Source: Fimenecus sp045594645
GTDB taxonomy: Bacteria > Bacillota > Clostridia > Oscillospirales > Acutalibacteraceae
DNA length: 8,925 nucleotides
Assembly (NCBI GenBank): GCA_045594645.1
Contig: JAZNYY010000017.1
Location: forward strand, 1-8,925
Direction: 5' to 3'
The translations under genes were made by a program, and so were the position numbers. A model generated the notes under the pieces. It made no database searches, was not told the DNA's origin, and saw only the letters and a program-made list of their open reading frames with translations. Every line of letters begins with the position of its first letter. Position 1 is the stretch's first letter. This document shows, one piece after another, positions 1-5,806 of this stretch.

Positions 1-930
1 TATCAGGGAACTTACGGAATGGAGCTTTTAGGTGAGGTTGTGGGTCTTCCCGAGCATTTCGCATCACTTGTTGAATATGATGGCGACTGCAACTTTATGA
101 AGGGTGCTATTGAGTGTGCCGACAGAGTTACAACCGTTTCTCCATCATACGCAAACGAAATCCTTGACCCATGGTATTCACATGGTCTAGACCCAATTCT
201 TAATCAGCGTTCATGGAAGCTCAGCGGTATCCTCAACGGTATCGACACAATCCTTTATAATCCCGAAACTGATAAGGATATTGAGCTTAACTACAATTCA
301 GAGGACTTTGCAGATAAGAAAAAGGTTAATAAGGCAAAGTTGCAGGAGTATTTCTCACTTCCTCAGCGTGAAGATGTGCCCATTATCGGTATGGTTACAC
401 GCCTTGTTGGTCATAAAGGCCTTGACCTTGTTAAAGCAGTTCTTGAAGAACTTTTGGCAACAGAGGATGTTCAGTTTGTAGTTCTCGGCTCTGGCGAATG
501 GCAGTATGAAAGCTTCTTTAAAGAGATGGCAGAGAAATATCCCGATAAGATGGGACTTAAGCTCGGCTTTATTCCGTCACTTTCAAAGAAGATTTATGCA
601 GGTGCTGATATCTTCTTAATGCCTTCAAAGAGTGAGCCTTGCGGACTTTCACAGATGATTTCACTCCGCTACGGTACAATTCCGATTATCCGTGAAACAG
701 GCGGACTTCGCGACAGTATCAAGGATAGTGGTGATAACGAGGGCAACGGCTTTACATTCTCAAGCTATAACGCTCACGATATGCTTTACACAATCAGACG
801 AGCACTTGACGGCTATAAGAATAAAGAGGGCTGGAGTATTCTCGTTAAACGCGCAATGGAATGCGACAATAGCTGGGGCAAATCAGCAAACGAGTATATC
901 AGACTTTACAAAAGCATCTTAAAAGATTAA
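1..930 (+). CDS. glgA: Glycogen synthase, 5'-truncated by the window edge
   Basis: GT5-family ADP-glucose:alpha-1,4-glucan glucosyltransferase, a cytosolic enzyme that extends glycogen chains. Codons run in frame from base 1, so the first visible ATG (base 19) is internal: the preceding residues YQGTYG belong to the conserved stretch just before the leucine-rich MELLGEVVGLP segment. About 309 residues are visible; the family is usually near 480, so roughly the N-terminal third lies upstream. Visible landmarks (counting Y at base 1 as residue 1) are TVSPSYANEI before the second domain, ILNGID near 77-82, GMVTRLVGHKG with the ADP-glucose-binding Arg and Lys near 134 and 139, SEPCGLSQ with the catalytic-type Glu near 212, and TGGLRDS near 233-239. 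It ends at TAA followed at once by a strong terminator. The downstream sugar transporter is compatible with a role in carbohydrate storage. The family call is very secure. Confidence 0.96.
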   Translation, partial: YQGTYGMELLGEVVGLPEHFASLVEYDGDCNFMKGAIECADRVTTVSPSYANEILDPWYSHGLDPILNQRSWKLSGILNGIDTILYNPETDKDIELNYNSEDFADKKKVNKAKLQEYFSLPQREDVPIIGMVTRLVGHKGLDLVKAVLEELLATEDVQFVVLGSGEWQYESFFKEMAEKYPDKMGLKLGFIPSLSKKIYAGADIFLMPSKSEPCGLSQMISLRYGTIPIIRETGGLRDSIKDSGDNEGNGFTFSSYNAHDMLYTIRRALDGYKNKEGWSILVKRAMECDNSWGKSANEYIRLYKSILKD

Positions 931-945
931 TTTAAACAAAAGTAG

Positions 946-973
946 GGCGGGGGCTTAGCTCCCGCCGTTTTTT
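946..973 (+). terminator. Intrinsic terminator of glgA
   Basis: A GC-rich hairpin (GGCGGGGGC, loop TTA, GCTCCCGCC, with one G-T pair) lies 16 bp after the glgA stop and is followed by a run of six T. This is a textbook Rho-independent terminator and separates glgA from the small genes beyond it. Confidence 0.93.
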
Positions 974-991
974 ATATCACATTATTCGTAG

Positions 992-1013
992 GGGTCGGCG
1001 TCCTCGACGACCC
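992..1013. repeat. Small imperfect palindrome, possible interspersed repeat
   Basis: GGGTCGGCG and CGACGACCC form a 9-bp stem with one internal G/A mismatch around a TCCT loop. There is no T run on either side, so it does not look like a terminator. From memory, similar GTAGGGG-initiated palindromes are scattered between genes in gut Clostridia, so this may be one copy of an interspersed element. Only one copy is in the window, so repetitiveness cannot be shown here. A weaker hairpin (GAACAG, loop GGACT, CTGTTT at 1041-1057) lies next to it. Confidence 0.4.
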
Positions 1014-1060
1014 GTGTTAGTAAGAATTTGTTTAGGGGCAGAACAGGGACTCTGTTTCTA

Positions 1061-1090
1061 AATAAAAACAGCAGGGGAAACCCTGCTGTT
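1061..1090 (-). terminator. Intrinsic terminator of the ribbon-helix-helix gene
   Basis: A perfect 10-bp stem (AACAGCAGGG / CCCTGCTGTT at 1067-1076 and 1081-1090) closes on a GAAA tetraloop (TTTC on the - strand). The + strand has an A-rich run at 1061-1068, which is the T run for - strand transcription. The stem overlaps the TAA stop of the small - strand gene by two bases, so coding end and terminator are fused. Confidence 0.88.
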
Positions 1091-1241
1091 AATCTTTGCT
1101 TTCAATTTTTTTGATATACTCTCTGAGTGCAATGTTTATGAATTGTGATAACGAACGGTCATCAAGCTCTGCTAATTCTCTTGCTTTTTCAAGCAAATCA
1201 TTATCAACAGTAATACTTATATGTTCTTTCAAAGGACGCAT
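1089..1241 (-). CDS. Ribbon-helix-helix (CopG/Arc-type) DNA-binding protein, 50 aa
   Basis: This 50-residue protein has the ribbon-helix-helix pattern: a short alternating beta-strand HISITVD (residues 7-13), helix 1 around LLEKARELAEL (16-26), a turn at DDRS, and helix 2 SLSQFINIALREYI (30-43). Known family members are dimers that insert the paired beta-strands into the major groove and usually repress promoters bearing inverted repeats; some are antitoxins. The start ATG at 1241 has an AGAGGTG Shine-Dalgarno six bases upstream, and the gene ends inside its own terminator stem, which strongly supports expression. It faces a Cys-rich small gene across about 110 bp that contains a perfect inverted repeat, a candidate operator. 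No toxin-like partner is adjacent on the same strand, so a lone regulator is more likely than an antitoxin. The + strand reading frame over the same bases has no ribosome site and is a shadow. Confidence 0.85.
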   Translation of the reverse strand: MRPLKEHISITVDNDLLEKARELAELDDRSLSQFINIALREYIKKIESKD

Positions 1242-1274
1242 AATATCACCTCTATGTATGATTGTTTATATTTT

Positions 1275-1281
1275 ATTATAA
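1275..1281 (-). promoter_or_regulatory. Possible -10 box for the ribbon-helix-helix gene
   Basis: On the - strand a TATAAT hexamer (complement of 1275-1280) lies about 34 bp upstream of the start codon. No good -35 box sits 16-18 bp further up. A second TATAAT (complement of 1310-1315), inside the palindrome, has a weak TTCAGT at 17-bp spacing. Either could drive the gene; the choice is unresolved. Confidence 0.3.
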
Positions 1282-1290
1282 TCGAAACTG

Positions 1291-1319
1291 TTGAAAAATA
1301 TTTAAAAGTATTATACAAT
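1291..1319 (+). promoter_or_regulatory. Sigma-A-type promoter of the Cys-rich small gene
   Basis: TTGAAA (1291-1296) and TACAAT (1314-1319) are spaced by 17 bp, close to the housekeeping consensus in both boxes. The promoter lies 33 bp upstream of the small gene's start codon, and its -10 box falls inside the 1307-1325 inverted repeat. Confidence 0.6.
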
Positions 1320-1325
1320 AATACT
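1307..1325. promoter_or_regulatory. Candidate operator: perfect 7-bp inverted repeat
   Basis: AGTATTA and TAATACT form a perfect inverted repeat separated by five bases (TACAA). It covers the -10 box of the + strand promoter, and its complement contains a TATAAT for the - strand. A symmetric site in the shared region of a divergent pair, one member of which encodes a ribbon-helix-helix protein, is where that protein would be expected to bind as dimers to repress one or both genes. Binding is inferred, and AT-rich spacers can yield such repeats by chance. Confidence 0.5.
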
Positions 1326-1351
1326 AAATGACACTGAAGACGGAGGCTAAT

Positions 1352-1540
1352 ATGCGTAATAAATGTTTATTTTTAGATACCACTCTTACGAAGTTTTACA
1401 ATAAAGCTCATTGTGGTGTGTATTGTATGGAAATCACAAAAGAACATTATTGTGAATATTGTTTGACTGAAAAATTCATTGAATGTCCATATTTTAAGAA
1501 GATTTGCGAAAAAATATTTGCTTATGAGGAAGATGAATAA
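1352..1540 (+). CDS. Cys-rich small protein, 62 aa, function unknown
   Basis: I do not recognise this family. The start is the ATG at 1352, set by a GGAGG five bases upstream (1342-1346); the in-frame ATG at 1328 has no ribosome site. The 62-residue product has seven cysteines (5, 21, 25, 34, 37, 45, 52) and two histidines (20, 32), arranged as HCxxxC, HYCxxC, CPYFK and a final C, a pattern suggesting a small zinc- or other metal-binding fold. It has no signal peptide or membrane segment and ends in an acidic tail (YEEDE). It is expressed divergently from the ribbon-helix-helix gene and may be its target. No terminator is evident after it, so some transcripts may run on into the transporter gene. 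It is real with fair confidence because of the promoter, ribosome site and cysteine spacing. Confidence 0.7.
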   Translation: MRNKCLFLDTTLTKFYNKAHCGVYCMEITKEHYCEYCLTEKFIECPYFKKICEKIFAYEEDE

Positions 1541-1569
1541 AAAATATAACATATTTTGTATAAAATCAT

Positions 1570-1597
1570 TTTGCGCTTTGCACTTTGCATTTTGTAT
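1570..1597. repeat. Four tandem heptamers, TTTGCAC-like
   Basis: Four units stand in exact register: TTTGCGC, TTTGCAC, TTTGCAT and TTTGTAT. They lie in the AT-rich 177-bp spacer between the Cys-rich gene and the transporter. Just after them is a TTGACA (1602-1607), which resembles a -35 box but has no good -10 box at the usual distance. Further TATAAT hexamers at 1672-1677 and 1685-1690 lie close to the transporter start, so its promoter is probably within 1600-1690 but I cannot place it. Confidence 0.55.
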
Positions 1598-1717
1598 TTA
1601 TTTGACACTGTGTACAAAAATTTTTCTTAAATTTATAATAATTACACATATCCATTTTTAATAAAATAATGTATAATATTCTCGTATAATTTTGGATTTT
1701 ATCCGGGAGGAAAAATT

Positions 1718-3196
1718 ATGAGTAACAAAACAGAACTGTTTTGCGAGAAAAACGGTAAGCTTCATACATGGCATACCATACTCACAGGCTTCGCTTTTCT
1801 CACAACTTCAATCGCATGGGCAATTTATGACCCATACATCACAAAAATTCTTAACAGATTGCTCACAGAGTCAGAATGGATTACTAATTTGAGTGCAAAG
1901 CTTAACGAGGCTTTCCCCGTGCTTGCAAAATTTGCAGAAACACAGGGTCAGGATGTTAATGTTGCAGGTGGCGGAATTACACTTGTTCCGTTGTTCATCG
2001 GTATCATTATGACATTCGATAACATCTTCGGTGTTATCTTCCAGCCAACATTCGGTAAGCTTTCTGACCGTTGCCGTTCAAAGCTTGGCAAGCGTCGTCC
2101 GTTCATTGTTTACGGTGCACCCGTTTCAGCACTTCTTTTTGCGCTCATTCCTTGGGTTGCGTTAAAGGCAAATCTTCCTGTAACAATGATTTTCATTATC
2201 CTTTTCGTATTTTCAATGTCATTGTGGCGTGCTCCCGCGGTTGCTTTGATGCCCGCACTTACTCCGTCACATCTTCGTTCAGAGGGTAATGCAATCATCA
2301 ACCTTATGGGTGGTGTAGGCTCTGTTATCGGTATGGTTGCAGGTACTCTTGTAAGTGCTATCTATTTGGCAGTAACAGGTGTTAAGGTTACTGCTGAAAA
2401 CGAACAGTTCACAAGCTTCCCCTATGTATTCTTGCTTGGTGCTATCGTTATGGTTCTCGGTATGCTTGTTGTTCGCATCTGGGTTAAAGAGCCCTCAAGC
2501 CTTGAAGAAGTTGCAGTAAAGAATCAGTATGCCGATGAAAAAGCTGCTAAAAAGGCTGAAAAAGAAGCAAGAAAAGCTCAGAAGCTTTCAAAGGGCGAAA
2601 GAAAGAGTCTTATCTTTATGCTCGGCGGTTTGTTCTTCCTTTTCTGCGGTACAAACGCAATTACAACATTCTTTGCACTCTTTGCTGAAGAGGTTCTCGG
2701 CAAGAGCACAGGCGAAGCAACAATTATGACAACATTGTTTGCAGTTTGTTCTGCTGCTGCCGCAATTCCTGCAGGTAAAATGGGTAAGAAAATCGGCAGA
2801 AAAAAGACAATCCTTATTGGTCTTATAGTATTTATGGCTGTGTTCCTTCTCTATGTACTTACACAGAATATGGCACTTATCTGGGTTGCTCTTGTTCTTG
2901 GCGGTGCTGCTAATATGTTCATCACAGTTAATACCTTGCCACTTGTTCTTGACATCGGCGGTATTGAAAAGGTTGGTACATTCACAGGCTACTATTACAC
3001 AGCAACATTCTCAGCACAGATTGCTTCTCCGATTATTTACGGTATCGTTCGTATGTTCACAGGTTCATATATGTCACTTTTCGTATATAGCCCGATTATG
3101 TTCATCTTGAGTATTCTTTGCATTCTCTTCGTTAAACACGGTGAGGCTGTTCCTCAAGAAATCGTTGACAAAATCGAAGAAGAAAACGCTGACTGA
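1718..3196 (+). CDS. MFS sugar transporter, SLC45/GPH type
   Basis: A 492-residue inner-membrane carrier with about twelve hydrophobic segments. The loop between segments 2 and 3 has GKLSDRCRSKLGKRRPFI (residues 113-130), the signature of MFS and cation-coupled glycoside transporters, and RAPAVALMPALTPSHLRSEG (171-190) resembles the SLC45-type segment preceding a conserved NAIINLMGG. A long, strongly charged cytosolic loop (about 257-297, rich in Lys, Glu and Ala) divides the two six-helix halves. Known relatives import sucrose, maltose or other glycosides with protons or sodium; the substrate here cannot be read from sequence. The start ATG has a GGGAGG site seven bases upstream (1705-1710). 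Proximity to glgA suggests uptake of sugar feeding glycogen synthesis, but terminators and small genes separate them, so they are not one operon. The gene ends at a strong terminator facing the phage operon. Confidence 0.9.
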   Translation: MSNKTELFCEKNGKLHTWHTILTGFAFLTTSIAWAIYDPYITKILNRLLTESEWITNLSAKLNEAFPVLAKFAETQGQDVNVAGGGITLVPLFIGIIMTFDNIFGVIFQPTFGKLSDRCRSKLGKRRPFIVYGAPVSALLFALIPWVALKANLPVTMIFIILFVFSMSLWRAPAVALMPALTPSHLRSEGNAIINLMGGVGSVIGMVAGTLVSAIYLAVTGVKVTAENEQFTSFPYVFLLGAIVMVLGMLVVRIWVKEPSSLEEVAVKNQYADEKAAKKAEKEARKAQKLSKGERKSLIFMLGGLFFLFCGTNAITTFFALFAEEVLGKSTGEATIMTTLFAVCSAAAAIPAGKMGKKIGRKKTILIGLIVFMAVFLLYVLTQNMALIWVALVLGGAANMFITVNTLPLVLDIGGIEKVGTFTGYYYTATFSAQIASPIIYGIVRMFTGSYMSLFVYSPIMFILSILCILFVKHGEAVPQEIVDKIEEENAD

Positions 3197-3214
3197 TATT
3201 AATTTTATATAACC

Positions 3215-3254
3215 AAATACCCACCAAGGATTTCTCCTTAGTGGGTATTTTTTT
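3215..3254 (+). terminator. Terminator of the transporter gene, probably bidirectional
   Basis: AAATACCCAC (3215-3224) pairs with GTGGGTATTT (3241-3250), then a C/A mismatch, then AAGGA pairs with TCCTT around a TTTC loop; the + strand continues with a T run to 3254. The arms end in AAA and TTT, so the same hairpin can stop - strand transcription arriving from the phage gene cluster, although the U run on that side is poorer. Confidence 0.9.
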
Positions 3255-3274
3255 GCTTCTCCTCAAGGGGAAGC
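3255..3274. repeat. Hairpin between the transporter terminator and the phage cluster
   Basis: GCTTCTCC and GGGGAAGC form an 8-bp stem (one G-T pair) with a TCAA loop. It lies immediately next to the transporter terminator and 12 bp beyond the last phage stop codon. On the - strand it is followed by A residues, not T, so it is not a standard terminator by itself. It could assist termination or mark the junction of the inserted element. Confidence 0.45.
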
Positions 3275-3286
3275 TTAAATTAATTT

Positions 3287-3718
3287 TTATGATGAAATTG
3301 TGTGTCGAAATACAAAATGTGAGCGAAGAACTATCGCCTCACAGGATTTGTCATAATCAGTATTGCCACATACGGCTTTTGCAGTATCAAGGTCTTTGAC
3401 GAATAAAAAATATGTTGCAATTCTGTCAAAAATCTTGTGTCCCGCACTTCCGCCCATTGAATAGGGCAGATAAATATCTGCACTTAAGGTTGTAAGCATT
3501 TCGCGGGCTTCTGTTTCTGTGATTTCACCTGTTTCAAGAGTTTCTGTAAGCTTTTCGCCGATTTCACAGCCTTTTACAGAAAAAGCAACAATCGGTTTGC
3601 TGATTGGTGTGGGCTTTATTTCGTTTTCGTATGCCAAAACAAAGGTTAAATCATCAAAATCTGAGTTACCGGAAAGTGTGGTTACAATGCCGTCTGCCAT
3701 ATATCCGTTGATTATCAT
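3287..3718 (-). CDS. Probable tail-completion or head-tail joining protein, 143 aa
   Basis: I do not recognise the family from sequence alone; the call rests mainly on its position as third gene after the capsid gene. The start is the ATG at 3718, which overlaps the TGA of the previous gene as ATGA and has GGAGGG six bases upstream; the reading frame could begin 12 codons earlier, but that would overlap the neighbour further without a ribosome site. The 143-residue product is mixed alpha/beta, with MIINGYMADGIVTTL at its start, a strand-like KPIVAFSVKGCEIG, a helical LTETLETGEITETEAREMLTT and the motif DIYLPYSMGG, and a basic end (RSHFVFRHTISS). In HK97-like phages this slot often holds a tail terminator or minor capsid component. 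It is the last gene of the operon: no tail genes follow, and the host terminator begins about 30 bp beyond its stop. Confidence 0.65.
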   Translation of the reverse strand: MIINGYMADGIVTTLSGNSDFDDLTFVLAYENEIKPTPISKPIVAFSVKGCEIGEKLTETLETGEITETEAREMLTTLSADIYLPYSMGGSAGHKIFDRIATYFLFVKDLDTAKAVCGNTDYDKSCEAIVLRSHFVFRHTISS

Positions 3719-4056
3719 ATATCGCCCTCCGTTGTCTGTCTTATGACCGCCCAAATATAAATCGTGTTATTTTTAACTGTGATTTTTTCTGCACGGTCAA
3801 TTAAATATGAATTGTTTTCACTGTCGTGAATTCTGTAGGATTTGTCAAGCTTCGTAAGGTCGTGACGGGCAGGGCCTATATAAAGATAAACATTATTATG
3901 GTTTATGCCTATGGGGGTCATATCGCCCGTCATATAAAGCTTGGTTTTATATCGCAGGGGCTGAATAAATGCGTTGAAAACAGAGGATTTCCAACCGTCA
4001 GCCCCCGAAATATAAATGGTGTTGCCGTATTTGTTGAGCAGTTTTTCTATGCTCAT
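3715..4056 (-). CDS. Probable head-closure / head-tail connector protein, 113 aa
   Basis: This 113-residue, beta-rich protein lies between two other small genes downstream of the capsid gene, where HK97- and SPP1-like phages encode the stopper or head-closure ring that seals the portal after packaging. Its sequence has alternating strand-like segments (NTIYISGADGWKSSVFNAFI, KTKLYMTGDMTPIG, NVYLYIGPARHDL, YLIDRAEKITVKNNTIYIW), fitting a small beta-barrel connector, but I see no diagnostic catalytic residue. The start ATG overlaps the stop of the gene before it (ATGA), and its own TGA overlaps the next start in the same way, so the three connector genes appear translationally coupled. The function is inferred from position, size and secondary-structure feel. 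Confidence 0.68.
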   Translation of the reverse strand: MSIEKLLNKYGNTIYISGADGWKSSVFNAFIQPLRYKTKLYMTGDMTPIGINHNNVYLYIGPARHDLTKLDKSYRIHDSENNSYLIDRAEKITVKNNTIYIWAVIRQTTEGDI

Positions 4057-4421
4057 ATTTCCACCGCCTCAAATACAAAATCCACATCAGTAAGGTAAGG
4101 CGCAGCCGCAACAAGTGCTTCGTCACGAAATCTTTCAGCACTCTCTGCCGTGGCAGAGGCGCTTCGGCTGATTGTAACATCGCCCGCCTTGAATGACGAG
4201 AAATCATCATTCCCCGCGCCAACCGAAAGTGCGTAGTTATAAAGGGCAATTCCCGCACAAGCCATTACAACGGCGGGGTTGTCCTCATTTTTTATGTCAC
4301 GAAGTCGAGGTGACAGGGCAGAGCAGGCGGCAAGGCAGAATGGGGTTGCCTTTTTGGCTTCGTCTGCAGTGAGTATGCCCGTATCCTCAAGAACCTGTGA
4401 AACTGACCAGACATTTATCAT
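4053..4421 (-). CDS. Probable head-tail adaptor (gp6-like connector), 122 aa
   Basis: First gene after the major capsid gene, where HK97-like phages encode the adaptor ring that docks on the portal. The 122-residue product is mainly helical: VSQVLEDTGILTADEAKKAT, then a Cys-containing helix FCLAACSALSPRLRD, then NPAVVMACAGIALYNYALS, and a C-terminal helix AERFRDEALVAAAPYLTDV, matching the small helical-bundle look of adaptor proteins. The start ATG at 4421 has AAGGAGG nine bases upstream, immediately after the capsid TGA, and the end overlaps the next start by ATGA. No catalytic motif is visible. The assignment rests on synteny plus fold impression. Confidence 0.7.
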   Translation of the reverse strand: MINVWSVSQVLEDTGILTADEAKKATPFCLAACSALSPRLRDIKNEDNPAVVMACAGIALYNYALSVGAGNDDFSSFKAGDVTISRSASATAESAERFRDEALVAAAPYLTDVDFVFEAVEI

Positions 4422-4439
4422 ACTGCCCGACCTCCTTCA

Positions 4440-5444
4440 TCAGATATTCATAACCTTTGAAGCGTCTGCAAAGATTTTTGCAAAGCCTGAAATCTGTGTA
4501 ATTGCAGCGCGTTCAAGCTGACGGTCAATAAGCTTGTCGAATTCTGTCATAACACCGCCTGCGGTCACCATTTCGAGTGAGCAGTTCTTATCAAGACCGA
4601 TAAGTGTTTTTGAAATATCGTTTGATTTAATAAGCTTTGCACCGAGAGGTGTAATCATTGTGCCTTTTCCGTGGAAATTAAGTCCTGCAGGGGCGTCACG
4701 GAATTCGGGCATTGTGAGAAGCTTTGCTGTCACATCGGGTGAGGCGATGAGAGTGTTCATTTCATAGGGCGAGAATGAATTCCAGAGTGAAATCAAATCC
4801 TCATAAGAGATTGTGCCCGCAACTGCAGGGCTGATTTCTGCCGCCGCGTTGTCATTGCCGTCACCGCCCACGAGCACATTCACTGCGTCTTTGAACTGTG
4901 TGCGGGCAATGTAAGCACCAATCTGACGAAGTGTAACTGTGAAAAGGTCAAGACGCTGAAAACGGATTGCCTCATATGATGCCACAAGCATTCTGCCACG
5001 CTTTTTGAGAGTAACAAGATTGTCCTGAGTATGAACAACAGTTTCGGGAATTGCAGCGCCCTCGGCAACATCTTTAAGCTCCTTTTCGTCAGCGGTGGGA
5101 ACAGATGCGATTGTTCTGTAATCAAGACCGTTGATGTTTGTCTTTGTTGCTACAATATGGTCAAGGCTGTTTGCCTCTTCAATACCCTGACGCACCGCGC
5201 GGGATACATATTCAGGGAAGAGTACCGCAGAATCAGTAGTTGCAAAGAACTTTTCAACCGCGTCACTGCTCGCGCCCTTTACCTTAATGTCAAAACGCTT
5301 TAACTGACGCTCAAATGCGTCGAGATTTTCAAGGGAAGTACCCTTGTAATTTTCGCTGGGGTCAATTTTTTCAAGCTCGGTTAAAAATCCCTTGCCTGTA
5401 CCGTAAAGTCCCTTGTCGAGTTTAATTGTTTCAAAATTAGCCAT
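4440..5444 (-). CDS. Major capsid protein, HK97 fold
   Basis: This 334-residue protein should form the icosahedral shell. The segment ATTDSAVLFPEYVSRAVRQG (about 68-87) is typical of HK97-fold capsids, followed by the long VATKTNINGLDYRTIASVP strand region (E-loop area), a spine-helix-like LDLFTVTLRQIGAYIARTQF, and a C-terminal DRQLERAAITQISGFAKIF as in many clostridial phage capsids. A short N-terminal helical arm (about 1-60) precedes the fold, and scaffolding seems to be provided by the upstream gene. The start ATG lies nine bases after AAGGAGG, which itself overlaps the TAA stop of the protease-scaffold gene (TAAGGAGG), a tight coupling suited to high output. No transmembrane or enzyme motif is present. 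The family call is strong because it is flanked by portal, protease and connectors. Confidence 0.92.
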   Translation of the reverse strand: MANFETIKLDKGLYGTGKGFLTELEKIDPSENYKGTSLENLDAFERQLKRFDIKVKGASSDAVEKFFATTDSAVLFPEYVSRAVRQGIEEANSLDHIVATKTNINGLDYRTIASVPTADEKELKDVAEGAAIPETVVHTQDNLVTLKKRGRMLVASYEAIRFQRLDLFTVTLRQIGAYIARTQFKDAVNVLVGGDGNDNAAAEISPAVAGTISYEDLISLWNSFSPYEMNTLIASPDVTAKLLTMPEFRDAPAGLNFHGKGTMITPLGAKLIKSNDISKTLIGLDKNCSLEMVTAGGVMTEFDKLIDRQLERAAITQISGFAKIFADASKVMNI

Positions 5445-5453
5445 AATTCATAT

Positions 5454-5460
5454 CCTCCTT
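5454..5460 (-). promoter_or_regulatory. Strong Shine-Dalgarno of the capsid gene overlapping the upstream stop
   Basis: The - strand reads TAAGGAGG: the stop codon of the protease-scaffold gene supplies the first bases of the capsid gene's ribosome site, nine bases from its ATG. Ribosomes finishing the upstream gene would expose or reuse this site. Confidence 0.8.
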
Positions 5461-5806
5461 AAAATTTGAATTCGCTGTTTGCATTGTTATCGTTTTTGCC
5501 TTCCTCAACATAAAGCTGAGAAGTAATCGGGGCAACTGTCGTCGCCTTTTTTGACATAGCCTTAGAGAGTGCCTCAAGATTTTCCGTTGAAAGATTTTTG
5601 AGTATTTCATCAGCACATTCCTCGCTGATTTCGGGAAATGCCAATGCAAAGCTCACTTTTGTTTTGGTACAGAGGTCAGCGCGGTATTTTTCGCCGTCAG
5701 CACTCTTTTTTTCAAGATTTTCAATGTAGTCAGAAAGCTTTTTGAGTTCTGACTTTTCAAGAGTGAGTGACTTATCCTCTTTGATAGATTTCAAAATATT
5801 CTCCAT
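5459..5806 (-). CDS. Nested in-frame scaffold protein from an internal start, 115 aa (predicted)
   Basis: Within the protease gene, in the same frame, an ATG at 5806 (codon 204) is preceded by AAGGAG with six bases between, as good as any ribosome site in the window. Translation from it gives a 115-residue product beginning MENILKSIKEDKS, with a charged coiled-coil-like half and an acidic helical segment (PEISEECADEILKNLSTENLEALSKAM), the composition expected for a phage scaffold. This mirrors lambda, where Nu3 scaffold starts inside the C protease gene. Evidence for the site is direct; that it is used is inference. The Lys-Lys-Glu-Lys codons that create the site could also be simple linker coding. 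Confidence 0.55.
   Translation of the reverse strand: MENILKSIKEDKSLTLEKSELKKLSDYIENLEKKSADGEKYRADLCTKTKVSFALAFPEISEECADEILKNLSTENLEALSKAMSKKATTVAPITSQLYVEEGKNDNNANSEFKF

Noticed and set aside
1096..1281. A 61-codon + strand reading frame over the ribbon-helix-helix gene
   Set aside because: It lacks a ribosome site and is rich in Ser/Leu/Ile as expected of an antisense shadow; the - strand frame has a ribosome site, a known fold pattern and its own terminator.
1600..1640. TTGACA at 1602-1607 with TATAAT at 1635-1640 as the transporter promoter
   Set aside because: The spacing is 26 bp, too long for a sigma-A promoter, and no good -10 box occurs 16-18 bp after the TTGACA.
1479..1661. A 60-codon + strand frame overlapping the end of the Cys-rich gene
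   Set aside because: No ribosome site; it runs through AT-rich heptamer repeats and reads as Phe/Ile/Leu-rich low-complexity sequence.
3719..3754. Longer start for the last connector gene, 12 codons upstream
   Set aside because: No ribosome site precedes it and it would overlap the neighbouring gene by about 40 bases; the ATG at 3718 has GGAGGG and an ATGA junction like the other genes.
5437..5649. A 70-codon - strand frame bridging the protease and capsid genes
   Set aside because: It is an out-of-frame shadow of the scaffold tail, with no ribosome site and an Arg/Lys-rich composition typical of shifted reading.
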